A stretch of DNA of 64,000 nucleotides from an uncultured Spirochaetaceae bacterium (GCA_902792795.1 CADBBB010000005.1:123578-187577), one strand, 5' to 3'; shown: positions 7,862 through 15,939, numbered from the stretch's first letter. Program-made: numbers and translations. Notes: generated from the sequence alone by a model not told the origin.

Positions 7862-9043
7862 GTGCTTAAATTTACAATTACCGACTTATTGGACGCAGAT
7901 TCGCTTCAGATAATCCAAGACGGCTTTGAGCGTTTTACAGGCTTAAAGGCGCTTGTGGCCGACGCGTCGGCAAATTCCGTAACAGAAGGAAGCGACTTTT
8001 CCGACTTTATAAGCAGAATCCTAGTCTACGACGAAGACGCCAACGAACCCGTAATCAAAAGAGAAATCCTAAACCTTCTCCGCGCTGGAAAAACAATCAC
8101 TCTAAAAAACGAATTGGAGTCCTTTGACGCGGCCAGCCCCCTTCTATTGGAAGGCGAGCTTATAGGCCTCTTTATTTGCGGCCCCGACATAGAGAAAAAA
8201 CAAAAAGTTCCCGAAGCGGCCGTTTCGCGCGGCTCAAAATTTTTGGCCTCAATCGCGGAAGCGCTTTCGCAAATGGCCTACGCCTCAAGCCTTTCGCTCA
8301 ACAACTCGCACGCCATGCAGCAAAGCGCGCTGTCCGCTTCCGCCGCCGTCACAGAGACCGCGCTTAAAATGAAGCAGTCAATGCAGGAATGGGTCGAGGT
8401 TATGAGCGAGGCGCTGGAATCCAACGACCTTGAGCTTATCAAAAAGCAGGTGGAACAAATTTTGGAAACAGGCACGGACGTCTACACGGCCGTAAGCGAT
8501 TCCGTCCAAAACATACAGGACAAAATAGGCTCCACCCACTTGGTTGAAACCGAATACAGCGTCCATCGCTTGGTTCCCCACTACATCGAGCAGGCCAAAA
8601 AAATTATGGGCGACAAGTCGCCGGATTTTTCGTACACAATCGCGGACGCCGTTCCCATGTACTTGTTCGGCGACAACGACCGCATTTCGCAAATCGTTTA
8701 CTTGCTCTTTAAAAGCAGCGCCCGCCAGCTGGAAAGCGGCAAGGCCTCTTTGGACATCACCGCGCAAAAAAATTCTTACGCAACGATACTCATTTTTAAA
8801 TTCACTGACACCACGGCCGGCTTTTCAGATGAAGACCTTGAGGCCTTGCAAATGTTCATCGAAACCGGCGACCAGTCCTACTTGGAGGACACAAGCGTAA
8901 AGGGAATGGGATATCGCACAATCAACAGAATCGTCCAACAAATGTTCGGACAAATAAATTTTGAAATTACTTCCGACACTGAGATGGAATTTGTGATAAA
9001 AATTCCGCAGCTGGAAGTTGAGGTGGAAGAGCTTGGCAGTTGA
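7862..9043 (+). CDS. PocR-like sensor with degenerate histidine-kinase-like C-terminus
   Basis: 393 residues, GTG start. Residues about 5-150 resemble the PocR ligand-binding domain (FTITDLLDADSLQIIQDGFE, then RFTGLKALVADAS and LLEGELIGLFICGPD) but lack the cysteines many members have. A helical segment with coiled-coil character follows (about 150-220). The C-terminal ~140 residues look like a worn GHKL ATPase fold: FGDNDRISQIVYLLFKSSAR in the N-box position, FTDTTAGFSDEDL, and VKGMGYRTINRIVQQMFGQI. I see no phosphorylatable H-box His. The next gene, an EAL phosphodiesterase, overlaps its end, so this probably senses a ligand and controls that enzyme. The PocR assignment is moderate and the kinase-fold assignment tentative. 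Confidence 0.72.
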   Translation: MLKFTITDLLDADSLQIIQDGFERFTGLKALVADASANSVTEGSDFSDFISRILVYDEDANEPVIKREILNLLRAGKTITLKNELESFDAASPLLLEGELIGLFICGPDIEKKQKVPEAAVSRGSKFLASIAEALSQMAYASSLSLNNSHAMQQSALSASAAVTETALKMKQSMQEWVEVMSEALESNDLELIKKQVEQILETGTDVYTAVSDSVQNIQDKIGSTHLVETEYSVHRLVPHYIEQAKKIMGDKSPDFSYTIADAVPMYLFGDNDRISQIVYLLFKSSARQLESGKASLDITAQKNSYATILIFKFTDTTAGFSDEDLEALQMFIETGDQSYLEDTSVKGMGYRTINRIVQQMFGQINFEITSDTEMEFVIKIPQLEVEVEELGS

Positions 9044-9791
9044 CGTATTGGCGTTGTTCCCCGACGCGCTTAAGAATGAAGAATTTCTCGTTTACTACCA
9101 GCCCAAAGTTTCGCTTAGGAACTACCGCTTGGCCGGCGCGGAGGCTCTTGTCCGCTGGCGCCACGGCGAGTCTTTCATCTTTCCAGACCAGTTCATTCCA
9201 ACGTTGGAAAAAGACGGAGCGATTTGCGAGCTGGACTTTTACATGCTTGACCACGTTTGCGCCAACCTGCGCCATTGGCTTGACCAAGGCCACCGTCTTT
9301 TTAAGGTCAGCGTGAACCTATCCCGCGCCCACTTGCGCGACGAAAAATTGGTCGAGCGCATCATACAAACTATCGACAAGCACAACGTTCCGCACGAATA
9401 CATAGAAATCGAGTTGACCGAGACGACCACTGATGTTGGCTTTGCGGAACTGCGCAAGGTCATAGACGGCCTTCACAACCAAATGATTTCCACCAGCGTT
9501 GACGACTTTGGAATGGGCTACTCTTCGATGAACTTGATTCGCGAGCTTCCGTGGGACGTCCTTAAAATCGACAAATGCTTTTTGCCAAAAAGCGAAAACG
9601 ACCGCCGTCAATACGTGATGCTAAAGCACATAATTTCATTGGCGCAGGACATCGGCTTGGACACAATCGTCGAGGGCGTTGAAACAATCGAGCACGTCAA
9701 AATGCTCAAAGAAAACAACTGTTTTTTGGCGCAAGGCTACTTCTTTGACAAGCCGCTCCCGATAGAAGAATTTGAAAAGCGCTTGGACTAG
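9033..9791 (+). CDS. Stand-alone EAL-domain cyclic-di-GMP phosphodiesterase
   Basis: About 252 residues made up of one EAL domain with no partner GGDEF, which hydrolyses cyclic di-GMP in the cytoplasm. The catalytic set looks intact: EALVRW, VNLSR, the Glu in EIELTET, VDDFGMGYSS, the Lys in VLKIDKCFL, VEGVET and AQGYFFDKPLP. No ATG is available; TTG at 9033 follows AGGTGGAAGAGC and is preferred, with TTG at 9018 as the alternative. Either start lies inside the 3' end of the upstream sensor gene, so the two are translationally coupled and likely act together. Confidence 0.9.
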   Translation: MAVDVLALFPDALKNEEFLVYYQPKVSLRNYRLAGAEALVRWRHGESFIFPDQFIPTLEKDGAICELDFYMLDHVCANLRHWLDQGHRLFKVSVNLSRAHLRDEKLVERIIQTIDKHNVPHEYIEIELTETTTDVGFAELRKVIDGLHNQMISTSVDDFGMGYSSMNLIRELPWDVLKIDKCFLPKSENDRRQYVMLKHIISLAQDIGLDTIVEGVETIEHVKMLKENNCFLAQGYFFDKPLPIEEFEKRLD

Positions 9792-9866
9792 TTTCCAGAC
9801 CAAAACGCGCGGCCACCGCAATTCCCCACTTGACTTTTTCTCCAAGCTCCGACACACTCCTAGCGT

Positions 9867-11216
9867 ATGAACCAAGCAAAGGCGGGACGCGGCGCGCTCC
9901 CAATGACAAAGCTCAGCCTTCCACTTATCGCGGAACAATTTTTTAGAATTCTCGTCGGCTCGATTGACACCGTAATGCTAAGCTTTTATTCGGAAAAAGC
10001 GGTGGCCGCCGTGGGAATGATGTCTCAGTATGCGTTCTTCATAATGATTCTTTTTAACGTAATCGCGATTGGAACTTCCATCGTGCTGTCGCAATTCCTT
10101 GGCGCGCAAAAAGGCAAGGACGACTTGAACGCAATCGCAAAGTCCAGCGCGATTATGGTCACGGCGGCCGCCATAGTCATAGGGCTTGCCGTCGTTTTTG
10201 GAATTGGCCCATTGCTTGGCCGCTACACTTTGGAAGACCAAGTGCGCGAATACGCCGCCGACTACTTTTTGATTTTTGGCGGAGCAGGTTCTTTCTTCAT
10301 CGCTTTTAGCCTTTTGCAGTCGGCGATTCTTCGTTCCTACGGCTACACAAAAGAGGCGATGGTCGTTACGATGGCTTCCAACTTAATCAACGTCGTGGGA
10401 AACGCGATAAGCCTTTACGGATTGTTCGGGCTTCCGGTTTTTGGAGTCAAGGGCGTGGCGTGGTCGTCGGTAATTTCGATGATAGCTTCTTGCGTGATTT
10501 TGCAAATCATCATAAAAAGGAAAAGCGACATTTGCTTTGACCTTTTTTGCCGCTGCAAAATTCCAAGCCGTTTTTTCAAGCTCATTCTTTCCGTGGGAGT
10601 TCCGACGGCCAGCGAAAACCTTTCCTACAACGTTTCGCAAATCGTAATCATGGCGATGATTTCCACGCTGGGAACATACGCAATGTCGGCGCAAGTTTAC
10701 ACAGCCACGATTTGCCGCTTTGTCTTTGTCATGGCAATCGGAATCGGAAGCGCCGTCCAAATCAAAACCGGCTGGAGCGTAGGCGCGGGCCAAGAGGAAG
10801 AGATTTACAAAAAGGTCTACAAGTACGGCGCCGTCGCCACCGCTTGCTCGGTTTCTATTATTTTGTTAATAAACCTTTTTCGCGGGCCAATCATCGGATT
10901 TTTCACCAAGCAGGAAGAAATCGCCGCGCTCGTTTCCACGCTGCTATTGCTTTCGATTTACTTGGAATTTGGCCGCTCAAAAAATTTGATTTACATCGGA
11001 GCGCTAAAGGGCGCCGGCGACATAAAGTTCCCGGTCCTTTACGGAATGTTCTCAAACTGGGTCATCATGGTCGGCGGAAGCTATTTGTTGGGCCTAAAGC
11101 TGGGCCTTGGCGTCGCCGGTTTCTGGCTAGGCATCGCCACGGACGAAACGACGCGCGGCCTTGTAATGATGCTGCGCTGGAAAAGCAAGCGCTGGATGAA
11201 CAAAGCGCTGGTCTAA
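9867..11216 (+). CDS. MATE-family efflux transporter
   Basis: A 449-residue inner-membrane protein with about 12 hydrophobic helices in two similar halves, the MATE (NorM/DinF) layout that exports drugs or metabolites against Na+ or H+. The opening MTKLSLPLIAEQFFRILVGS with IDTVMLSFYS is typical, as are AVGMMSQYAFFIMILFNVIA in half 1 and the second-half start LSVGVPTASENLSYNVSQIV. The ATG at 9867 is used; ATG at 9903 begins the conserved core and is possible. Neither has a clear ribosome site. Confidence 0.93.
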   Translation: MNQAKAGRGALPMTKLSLPLIAEQFFRILVGSIDTVMLSFYSEKAVAAVGMMSQYAFFIMILFNVIAIGTSIVLSQFLGAQKGKDDLNAIAKSSAIMVTAAAIVIGLAVVFGIGPLLGRYTLEDQVREYAADYFLIFGGAGSFFIAFSLLQSAILRSYGYTKEAMVVTMASNLINVVGNAISLYGLFGLPVFGVKGVAWSSVISMIASCVILQIIIKRKSDICFDLFCRCKIPSRFFKLILSVGVPTASENLSYNVSQIVIMAMISTLGTYAMSAQVYTATICRFVFVMAIGIGSAVQIKTGWSVGAGQEEEIYKKVYKYGAVATACSVSIILLINLFRGPIIGFFTKQEEIAALVSTLLLLSIYLEFGRSKNLIYIGALKGAGDIKFPVLYGMFSNWVIMVGGSYLLGLKLGLGVAGFWLGIATDETTRGLVMMLRWKSKRWMNKALV

Positions 11217-11233
11217 GCCGCTCGCAAGCTTTG

Positions 11234-11264
11234 ATTGCAAGACCTTAACTGCTGGTTCGAGCGG
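11234..11264. repeat. Short intergenic repeat sharing GCAAGACC..TAA..TTCGAGCGG
   Basis: GCAAGACCTTAACTGCTGG followed by TTCGAGCGG matches, in opposite orientation, the segment at 5884-5916, which read on the minus strand gives GCAAGACCCTAATTATTG then TTTCGAGCGG. Both copies sit just after the 3' end of a gene. The shared GCAAGACC core also appears in the coding inserts of mnmE. Confidence 0.5.
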
Positions 11265-11307
11265 GGCCACCGCGTCCTTTCGGACGCTGCCTTCGCCGCT
11301 CGCAAGC

Positions 11308-12021
11308 CTACGACTGCGGCGCGGCGACTTTAAGGTCTTTCAAAAGTTCCTTCCTCTCGTCGCTAATCTTAAAGCTTTCGCGCGCTTTTTGAATCGCCTT
11401 GTTGTGGGTCCACGCATCCAAGCGCTTTGCCTTTATGTACGGAAGCGCCGCGTCCCACTGCTTGGCAAGCGCCTCGGCAAAGTACCACGCCACGGCCATT
11501 TTGATGTAATACTCGTCGGACTTGACGGCGGCGACAATTTTTAAGAATTTCGGCTCAAAGAACTCGTCCAAAAAATGTCGCATAAGGTTTATAATGCCAA
11601 AGCGAACCGTGTAAATACGTCCGCTTTTAATCCAATCCATAATTAGAGGCAAAAGTTTGTCTTTATGGTTTTTAAAACATATGGGCGAAGTTTGGTCGCA
11701 AGTGGCCCAGTTGTCGATGCAGGGCAAAAAGCGCTCCAGCTCGGCGACGCACTGGTCAAAGTCCTTTATGCCGCTTACGACAAAGCCGTGCAGCTGGTTT
11801 TCCTCAAAGTATTTGTGCGGAAGGTCGGAGAGAAATTTTTGGGCGGCGGGAGCGAGCGCGGCGCGTTTTGGGCTCGCAAGCAATTCCTTGGCAAGGGCGC
11901 GCAGTTCCGGCGTCTTTATGCCCAAAATGGTTTTGGGGTCAACGTTGGGAATTATTCGGCTTGTAAAGGCGGCGGTTTTGGGGTCGGCCATTTGCCGCAG
12001 CGTTTTTTGAATTGAGTCCAT
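11308..12021 (-). CDS. DNA alkylation repair protein (AlkD-like HEAT-repeat glycosylase)
   Basis: 237 residues from the ATG at 12021, which is preceded by CGGAGGAAAAAT. An upstream in-frame start at 12108 would run through a terminator hairpin and is rejected. The protein is all helical, as in AlkD, which removes bulky or cationic alkylated bases. Family-typical stretches: PKTILGIKTPELRALAKELL, HKYFEENQLHGFVV, NWATCDQTSP, RFGIINLMRHFLDE and YYIKMAVAWYFAEALAKQWD. It lies downstream of the tRNA cluster on the same strand but is separated by terminators. Confidence 0.9.
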   Translation of the reverse strand: MDSIQKTLRQMADPKTAAFTSRIIPNVDPKTILGIKTPELRALAKELLASPKRAALAPAAQKFLSDLPHKYFEENQLHGFVVSGIKDFDQCVAELERFLPCIDNWATCDQTSPICFKNHKDKLLPLIMDWIKSGRIYTVRFGIINLMRHFLDEFFEPKFLKIVAAVKSDEYYIKMAVAWYFAEALAKQWDAALPYIKAKRLDAWTHNKAIQKARESFKISDERKELLKDLKVAAPQS

Positions 12022-12040
12022 ATTTTTCCTCCGTTCCTTT

Positions 12041-12073
12041 AAAAACAAAAAAGCCTGCCCATAAGGACAGGCC
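12041..12073 (-). terminator. Terminator hairpin after a tRNA-like 3' end
   Basis: Read on the minus strand: GCCTGTCC-TTAT-GGGCAGGC, an 8-bp stem with one U-G pair, then TTTTTTGTTTTT. It follows a 20-nt copy of the tRNA-Arg 3' end and ends about 20 bases before the alkylation repair gene. Confidence 0.7.
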
Positions 12074-12093
12074 TTTGAGACTGACACGATTCG
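12074..12093 (-). repeat. Duplicate of the 3' end of tRNA-Arg
   Basis: On the minus strand CGAATCGTGTCAGTCTCAAA, identical over 20 bases to the T-loop, T-stem, acceptor and discriminator of the tRNA-Arg at 12288-12362. The sequence before it does not fold into a tRNA. It looks like an attachment-site duplicate or the remnant of a broken tRNA gene. The ~190 bases between the copies contain no convincing gene. Confidence 0.7.
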
Positions 12094-12253
12094 CCACTCT
12101 GGTCGCAAACATCGTGTTTGCTTCCGCCGTGGCGTCTCCGCTCTCTTTCAGCGCCGTCCTGGCGTTGAATCCAAAAAATTGCCGCGCATTGCTCGCGATT
12201 TTTTGGACCGTTCGCTCCGCTTCGAATCGGCTCGTTCGACCAAACTTAAACAT

Positions 12254-12283
12254 AAAAAAAGGTTCATCGTCTGATGAACCTTT
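12254..12283 (-). terminator. Rho-independent terminator of the tRNA cluster
   Basis: On the minus strand AAAGGTTCATC-AGAC-GATGAACCTTT, an 11-bp perfect stem, followed by a run of T. It begins five bases after the tRNA-Arg discriminator base. Confidence 0.88.
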
Positions 12284-12287
12284 ACTT

Positions 12288-12362
12288 TGAGACTGACACG
12301 ATTCGAACGTGCGACCTCCACCTCCGCAGGGTGGCGCTCTAATCCAGCTGAGCTACAATCTC
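12288..12362 (-). tRNA. tRNA-Arg (anticodon GCG)
   Basis: 75 nt including the discriminator A; CCA is not encoded. Acceptor GAGATTG pairs with CAGTCTC (one G-U). The D arm is GCTC-AGCTGGATTA-GAGC. The anticodon stem is CCACC/GGTGG with loop CTGCGGA, giving anticodon GCG, which reads CGC and CGU as arginine. T arm GCACG-TTCGAAT-CGTGT. A20 and A73, arginine identity bases in other bacteria, are present. Most bacteria read these codons with an ACG (inosine) anticodon, so GCG is notable. Confidence 0.93.
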
Positions 12363-12383
12363 GTACAAGCGGAGCTTGTAAAA

Positions 12384-12469
12384 CGGAAGCGACAGGAGTC
12401 GAACCTGCCGGGCCCAAATTGGAACCCACGGATTAGCAATCCGGCGTATTACCGCTCTACCACGCTTCC
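12384..12469 (-). tRNA. tRNA-Ser (anticodon GCT)
   Basis: 86 nt with acceptor GGAAGCG/CGCTTCC, discriminator G as in other tRNA-Ser, anticodon loop TTGCTAA (GCT, reads AGC/AGU) and a long variable arm, the class II hallmark of serine. It lies 21 bases upstream of tRNA-Arg in the same transcript. Confidence 0.94.
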
Positions 12470-12476
12470 AAATATG

Positions 12477-12561
12477 CGGAGCGAGAGGGATTTGAACCCC
12501 CGGTACCTTGCGGTACAACGGTTTTCAAGACCGCCGCGTTCGACCACTCTGCCATCGCTCC
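12477..12561 (-). tRNA. tRNA-Ser (anticodon TGA)
   Basis: 85 nt with acceptor GGAGCGA/TCGCTCC, discriminator G, anticodon stem GCGGT/ACCGT (one G-U pair) with loop CTTGAAA (TGA, reads UCA and UCG), and a long variable arm with stem GTACC-GCAA-GGTAC. It is the first gene of the three-tRNA transcript, seven bases before the next tRNA. Confidence 0.94.
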
Positions 12562-12639
12562 AAAATGTTCTACGATTTTAGCATAAAAATCCAGAATGTG
12601 TCAAGTAGCGCGCAGATTTTTGTAAAAGAGAATTTTTAC

Positions 12640-12668
12640 TTGCGCCCGCCGCTATTCCATGTTATAGT
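12640..12668 (+). promoter_or_regulatory. Promoter of the peptidase-like lipoprotein gene
   Basis: TTGCGC at 12640-12645, 17-bp spacer, TATAGT at 12663-12668. Nine bases separate the -10 box from the ATG at 12678, leaving at most two or three untranslated bases. Confidence 0.6.
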
Positions 12669-12677
12669 TAAGAGCGT

Positions 12678-14156
12678 ATGAACAAGAAAAAAGCGATTGT
12701 CGCGTCGCTCGCCGCCGCATTAATTCTTATCCTTGCTGCCTGTTCAAATTCTGACGGCGGCTTGCCGATTCTGCCCGACACTTTTGCAGAAGCGTTAAAG
12801 ACCCTTCCAAATGTAGAAAGCGTTGAGCCGATCAAAGAAAAATCCGACTTTAAGGGAACCGTTTACAAAGTCTACTTCAAGTCGCAGCTGGATCCCGCGG
12901 ACATCTCAAAGGGAACGTTCCGCCAAAAAGCCTACATCGGCTTTGCGGGCTACGACAAACCCAACTGCCTTATGACAACCGGCTATTCGCTCAGCGATTA
13001 CGCCGCGCTTGCGCGGTATTCGGAAAATGAGGCCGCCTTTATTTTGCAGGGAAACCTAATTGCCGTGGAGCACCGCTATTTTGGAGAATCAGTCCGAACC
13101 GACAAAAAGCGTTTGGACGGCGCCGACTACTGGGAATACTTGAACACAAAAAACGCCGCGGAAGACTTGCACGCGATTGTAAGCGCGCTGAAAACTTTTT
13201 TTAAAGGAAAATGGGTGGCGCAAGGAGCCAGCAAGGGCGGACTTACGGCAAACCTCTTTAGCTACTATCATCCCGAAGATGTTGACGTAACCATGCCCTA
13301 TGTGGCGCCGCTTTGCAACGCCCAAGCCGACACCCGATTGTTTGAATTTATCTACACAGAGGCGGGCAACAAAGACAGCCGCTATAGCGGCTCCGCAGCC
13401 GACTACCGCGAGCTTTTGACAAACATTCAAATATGGCTTTTGGAAAAGCGGGACCAACAATACGAAGAGGGCAAAACGTTCAAAGAAAAATATATCGAGT
13501 TATCCACCTCCGCCTCCAGCGAGCCGATTCGTCCTGAATTGGCAGACTTTTATTATGAAATGTCAATTGGCGATTTTCCTATGAGAGTTTGGCAATATAA
13601 AGACGTAAAAGACTTTGCGGACTTAAAGACCTTTTACAATCTGCCAAACGATAATGATGAATCAACGGATTCAAACGGAAAAAGGCAGTCAAAAAAATCC
13701 TTTCTGCTATCAGAAATACTAGACGACTCAGGCGGCGACACATTGCTCCCCTACGTTTTTCAATCCTTTTGTGAATTGGGAAACTACAGGCTGGATTTTT
13801 CTTATTTGCGTCAGGCAATCGCGGCCAAAGGAAGTTCGGCAACAATTACTATTGCTCCCGATCAAGAAATGACAGTGTATCAAACCGAATTTTCCGACGC
13901 GGAAAAGGCCCTGTTCGCTAAATACACGCCAGCGATTCACGACAACTTAATAAATTGGATTAACACGACAGACGAGCAAGTGATTATGATTTACGGAAAC
14001 AGCGATCCTTGGTATTCAGCGCGCATTCCAGACGTGGAGCGCGACAACGTCCATATTTTTGTCCATCCCGCCAACAACCATAACTCGATGATTGCAAATT
14101 TTCCTGAAGCGCAAAGAAATGAGATGGAAGCCTTGTTGCGCCAATACTTGTATTAA
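12678..14156 (+). CDS. Secreted S28/S37-type tripeptidyl-aminopeptidase-like lipoprotein
   Basis: 492 residues. The lipoprotein signal ends LILILAACSN, so the protein is probably anchored on the cell surface or in the periplasm. The mature part is an alpha/beta-hydrolase of the PS-10 (S37) or S28 proline-specific peptidase type: AVEHRYFGESV contains the family HRYFG motif; the nucleophile elbow WVAQGASKGGL puts the catalytic Ser near residue 180; MIYGNSDPWYSARIPD carries the likely catalytic Asp; and HPANNHNSMI the likely His. It would trim peptides outside the cell for uptake. Its last codons overlap the end of the convergent Hpt gene by four bases. Confidence 0.85.
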   Translation: MNKKKAIVASLAAALILILAACSNSDGGLPILPDTFAEALKTLPNVESVEPIKEKSDFKGTVYKVYFKSQLDPADISKGTFRQKAYIGFAGYDKPNCLMTTGYSLSDYAALARYSENEAAFILQGNLIAVEHRYFGESVRTDKKRLDGADYWEYLNTKNAAEDLHAIVSALKTFFKGKWVAQGASKGGLTANLFSYYHPEDVDVTMPYVAPLCNAQADTRLFEFIYTEAGNKDSRYSGSAADYRELLTNIQIWLLEKRDQQYEEGKTFKEKYIELSTSASSEPIRPELADFYYEMSIGDFPMRVWQYKDVKDFADLKTFYNLPNDNDESTDSNGKRQSKKSFLLSEILDDSGGDTLLPYVFQSFCELGNYRLDFSYLRQAIAAKGSSATITIAPDQEMTVYQTEFSDAEKALFAKYTPAIHDNLINWINTTDEQVIMIYGNSDPWYSARIPDVERDNVHIFVHPANNHNSMIANFPEAQRNEMEALLRQYLY

Positions 14157-14494
14157 AGCGCGTTAAAATCCAGCGCCTTTAGCGCGGCGATTGTTTCGTC
14201 GTAAAGGGCGAAGAGGTTGGACGTTTCGGCCAAAATGGTCGCCTCGTCCTTGTCGCGCGCGGCGTGCTCGCACTTTTCGGCAAGAGCGCCCAAATCCATT
14301 CCGCCAACCAAGCGGGAGCTGGACTTTAGGCCGTGAACCTTTATGCGGTAATTGTCCCAATCCTTGGCGTCAAAGGCGGCCTTTATGTCGGAATAGTTTT
14401 GGTCGCGCTGTTCCACAAACATGTCGACCATGTCCTTGTACATATCCTTGTCGTCCATGGAATATTCCATTCCATGCGCGGTGTCAATAGTCAT
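14153..14494 (-). CDS. Histidine phosphotransfer (Hpt) domain protein
   Basis: A 113-residue stand-alone Hpt domain, a four-helix bundle passing phosphoryl groups between receiver domains. The phospho-accepting His is in VHGLKSSSRLVGGMDLGALA, which matches the Hpt signature. The start has GGAGGCAAAAG upstream. It begins 14 bases after the response regulator gene on the same strand, so the two probably form one phosphorelay module. No hybrid kinase is visible nearby. Confidence 0.92.
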   Translation of the reverse strand: MTIDTAHGMEYSMDDKDMYKDMVDMFVEQRDQNYSDIKAAFDAKDWDNYRIKVHGLKSSSRLVGGMDLGALAEKCEHAARDKDEATILAETSNLFALYDETIAALKALDFNAL

Positions 14495-14508
14495 CTTTTG
14501 CCTCCTAA

Positions 14509-15336
14509 CTAGAACGGCCGCTTGGGCTTTTTTGCGGCTTCCAAGCGATTAAAAATATCCGCGATCTTTTGCACCAAAATTCCAGGCGGGGTGTTCTTGA
14601 GCAAATAGCCTACGGGCCGCGCGGCGATGACTTGCTTTACGATTTCGCTGTCGTCGTTGGCGGTTAGGAACACAACCGGAATGTCCGCGGTGGAAGGGTC
14701 GGATTTGATAAGCTGGAACACGTCAAGCCCCGAAAGAACCGGCATTTCGTAGTCCAGCAGAATCATGTCAACCTTGTAGTGGGACAAAAGCGCTATGGCG
14801 TTGGTTCCGGATTTTTCCGTAAGAACGTTGTAGGTTTTGTTAAGCCAGCGGTCCATCGCGTGCAGCTGAACCTGCTCGTCGTCAACGACCAAAATCGTCT
14901 TTTTGCTTGAATCCAGCTCGTATTCTTTTACGCCGTCCGAGAAGGAATAGTCGCCGCCGTCCTTTTCCAAAATCTTTAAAAATTCCGGCATGTCCACGGG
15001 ACGCTCAAAGGCGTACTTTACGTATTCCCTCTGGATGTATTCATAAGCCATGTTGATTTCGCCGGCGTTTCCGATGAAGTACAAGCGGCACTTCTTTCCT
15101 TCGCCGGTTATGAAATTGTTCACCCACTGAAAGAAAGCGTTGTCGCTGTCTTCAAGGCGTTCCAGATAAAGAATCAAAATTCCTGGCGGTTCGTCGGAAA
15201 GCATTCGAGCGTTGATATAGTTTCCTTCCGGAGGACAAAAATCCACCTCGTATGCGGCGCCGTTCAAATTTTTTACCAGCGCCTTTATCAAAAAGCTTTG
15301 CTCGTTATTGCCTATTAACAATACCTTTCTGCTCAA
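14509..15336 (-). CDS. Response regulator with receiver-like N-domain and intact C-terminal receiver
   Basis: 275 residues from a TTG at 15336, chosen because GCAGGAGTC lies eight bases upstream; longer in-frame extensions run into a repeat. The C-terminal domain (about residues 148-270) is a full receiver: ILVVDDEQ acidic pair, phospho-acceptor Asp in DMILLDYEMP, FLTANDD and the Lys in GYLLKNTPP. The first ~120 residues (KVLLIGNNEQSFLIKALVKN onward) have a receiver-like alternation of strands and helices but no acceptor Asp. No output domain is present, so it likely acts by protein contact and is paired with the downstream Hpt protein. Confidence 0.9.
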   Translation of the reverse strand: MSRKVLLIGNNEQSFLIKALVKNLNGAAYEVDFCPPEGNYINARMLSDEPPGILILYLERLEDSDNAFFQWVNNFITGEGKKCRLYFIGNAGEINMAYEYIQREYVKYAFERPVDMPEFLKILEKDGGDYSFSDGVKEYELDSSKKTILVVDDEQVQLHAMDRWLNKTYNVLTEKSGTNAIALLSHYKVDMILLDYEMPVLSGLDVFQLIKSDPSTADIPVVFLTANDDSEIVKQVIAARPVGYLLKNTPPGILVQKIADIFNRLEAAKKPKRPF

Positions 15337-15432
15337 AAAAAGACTCCTGCAAATAATTATTATAATTATATCATAGTTTTGCCAACTTTTCAATAAAAAA
15401 CCAAAAAATTTGCGCCCCACCGCCTGGCGAAA

Positions 15433-15686
15433 ATTCCGCATTGTAAGCAAGACAAAAAACGCGGGCAAAAAAGGGGCGGGTCCCAGCGACGAAAAAAATA
15501 CTTGGCGCCTCCCGTCCTTGCGTCGCTGCGCTCCGCTTTGGATAGGAAAATATCCACTTGCGCTCTTACGAGCGCTGCCAATCGCTCGCTGGCTTGCTGA
15601 CGGGCCCCTCCAAGTCCCTCCAAGTCTTTTTTTCTGCGTCCCGCCCCTTTTTTGCCCGCGTTTTTTAATTGTTTGAAATGCGGAAA
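15433..15686. repeat. Long inverted-repeat element with 27-bp perfect arms
   Basis: The arm at 15454-15480 (AAAAAACGCGGGC then AAAAAAGGGGCGGG) is exactly inverted at 15640-15666. Imperfect pairing continues inward (GAAAAAAATACTTGG against CCAAGTCTTTTTTTC) and outward (ATTCCGCATT against AATGCGGAAAT). The interior has smaller hairpins such as TGGATA-GGAAAA-TATCCA and CGCTC-TTAC-GAGCG, and a local duplication of CCAAGTCCCTC. No open frame with a transposase signature is inside. It could be a MITE-like or structured RNA element. Confidence 0.75.
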
Positions 15687-15900
15687 TCCGCGCAACTGTT
15701 ACGGAATAAAGTTAAAACGCGCGAGACTGCGGGCCGGGCCGTCTGAGCGTTCTGCAGGGCGAGCGAAGCGAGTCAAATTTCCATCTACCTGCAGCCACGC
15801 GGAAGACGGACGGACGCAGTCGGAAGCGTTTTGGCTTGCCTATCATGCGGAATTCCTGAAACGCCTGGCGGTTCCTATAGAAAAAAGAGGCAAAATGCGC

Positions 15901-15906
15901 TATAAT
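15901..15906 (+). promoter_or_regulatory. -10 box of iorA promoter
   Basis: TATAAT preceded by TGCGC, the same context as other -10 boxes here. A weak TAGAAA lies 17 bases upstream. The leader of about 27 bases carries TTTGGAGTC before the iorA ATG. Confidence 0.5.
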
Positions 15907-15939
15907 TTTGGGCAATTTACACTCTTTGGAGTCTTACAA

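Larger units (their letters stand above)
15337..15939. other. 603-bp intergenic region holding a long inverted-repeat element
   Basis: Divergent region between the response regulator and iorA. From 15433 to 15686 it is filled by an inverted-repeat element (separate entry). The rest, 15687-15890, is G/C-rich with no convincing gene; reading frames that extend iorA upstream through it carry no recognisable domain. The iorA promoter lies at its right end. Confidence 0.6.

Noticed and set aside
15652..15939. A longer iorA start upstream of 15940
   Set aside because: It would begin inside the inverted-repeat element and cross the promoter; the ATG at 15940 has a ribosome site and matches the family start.
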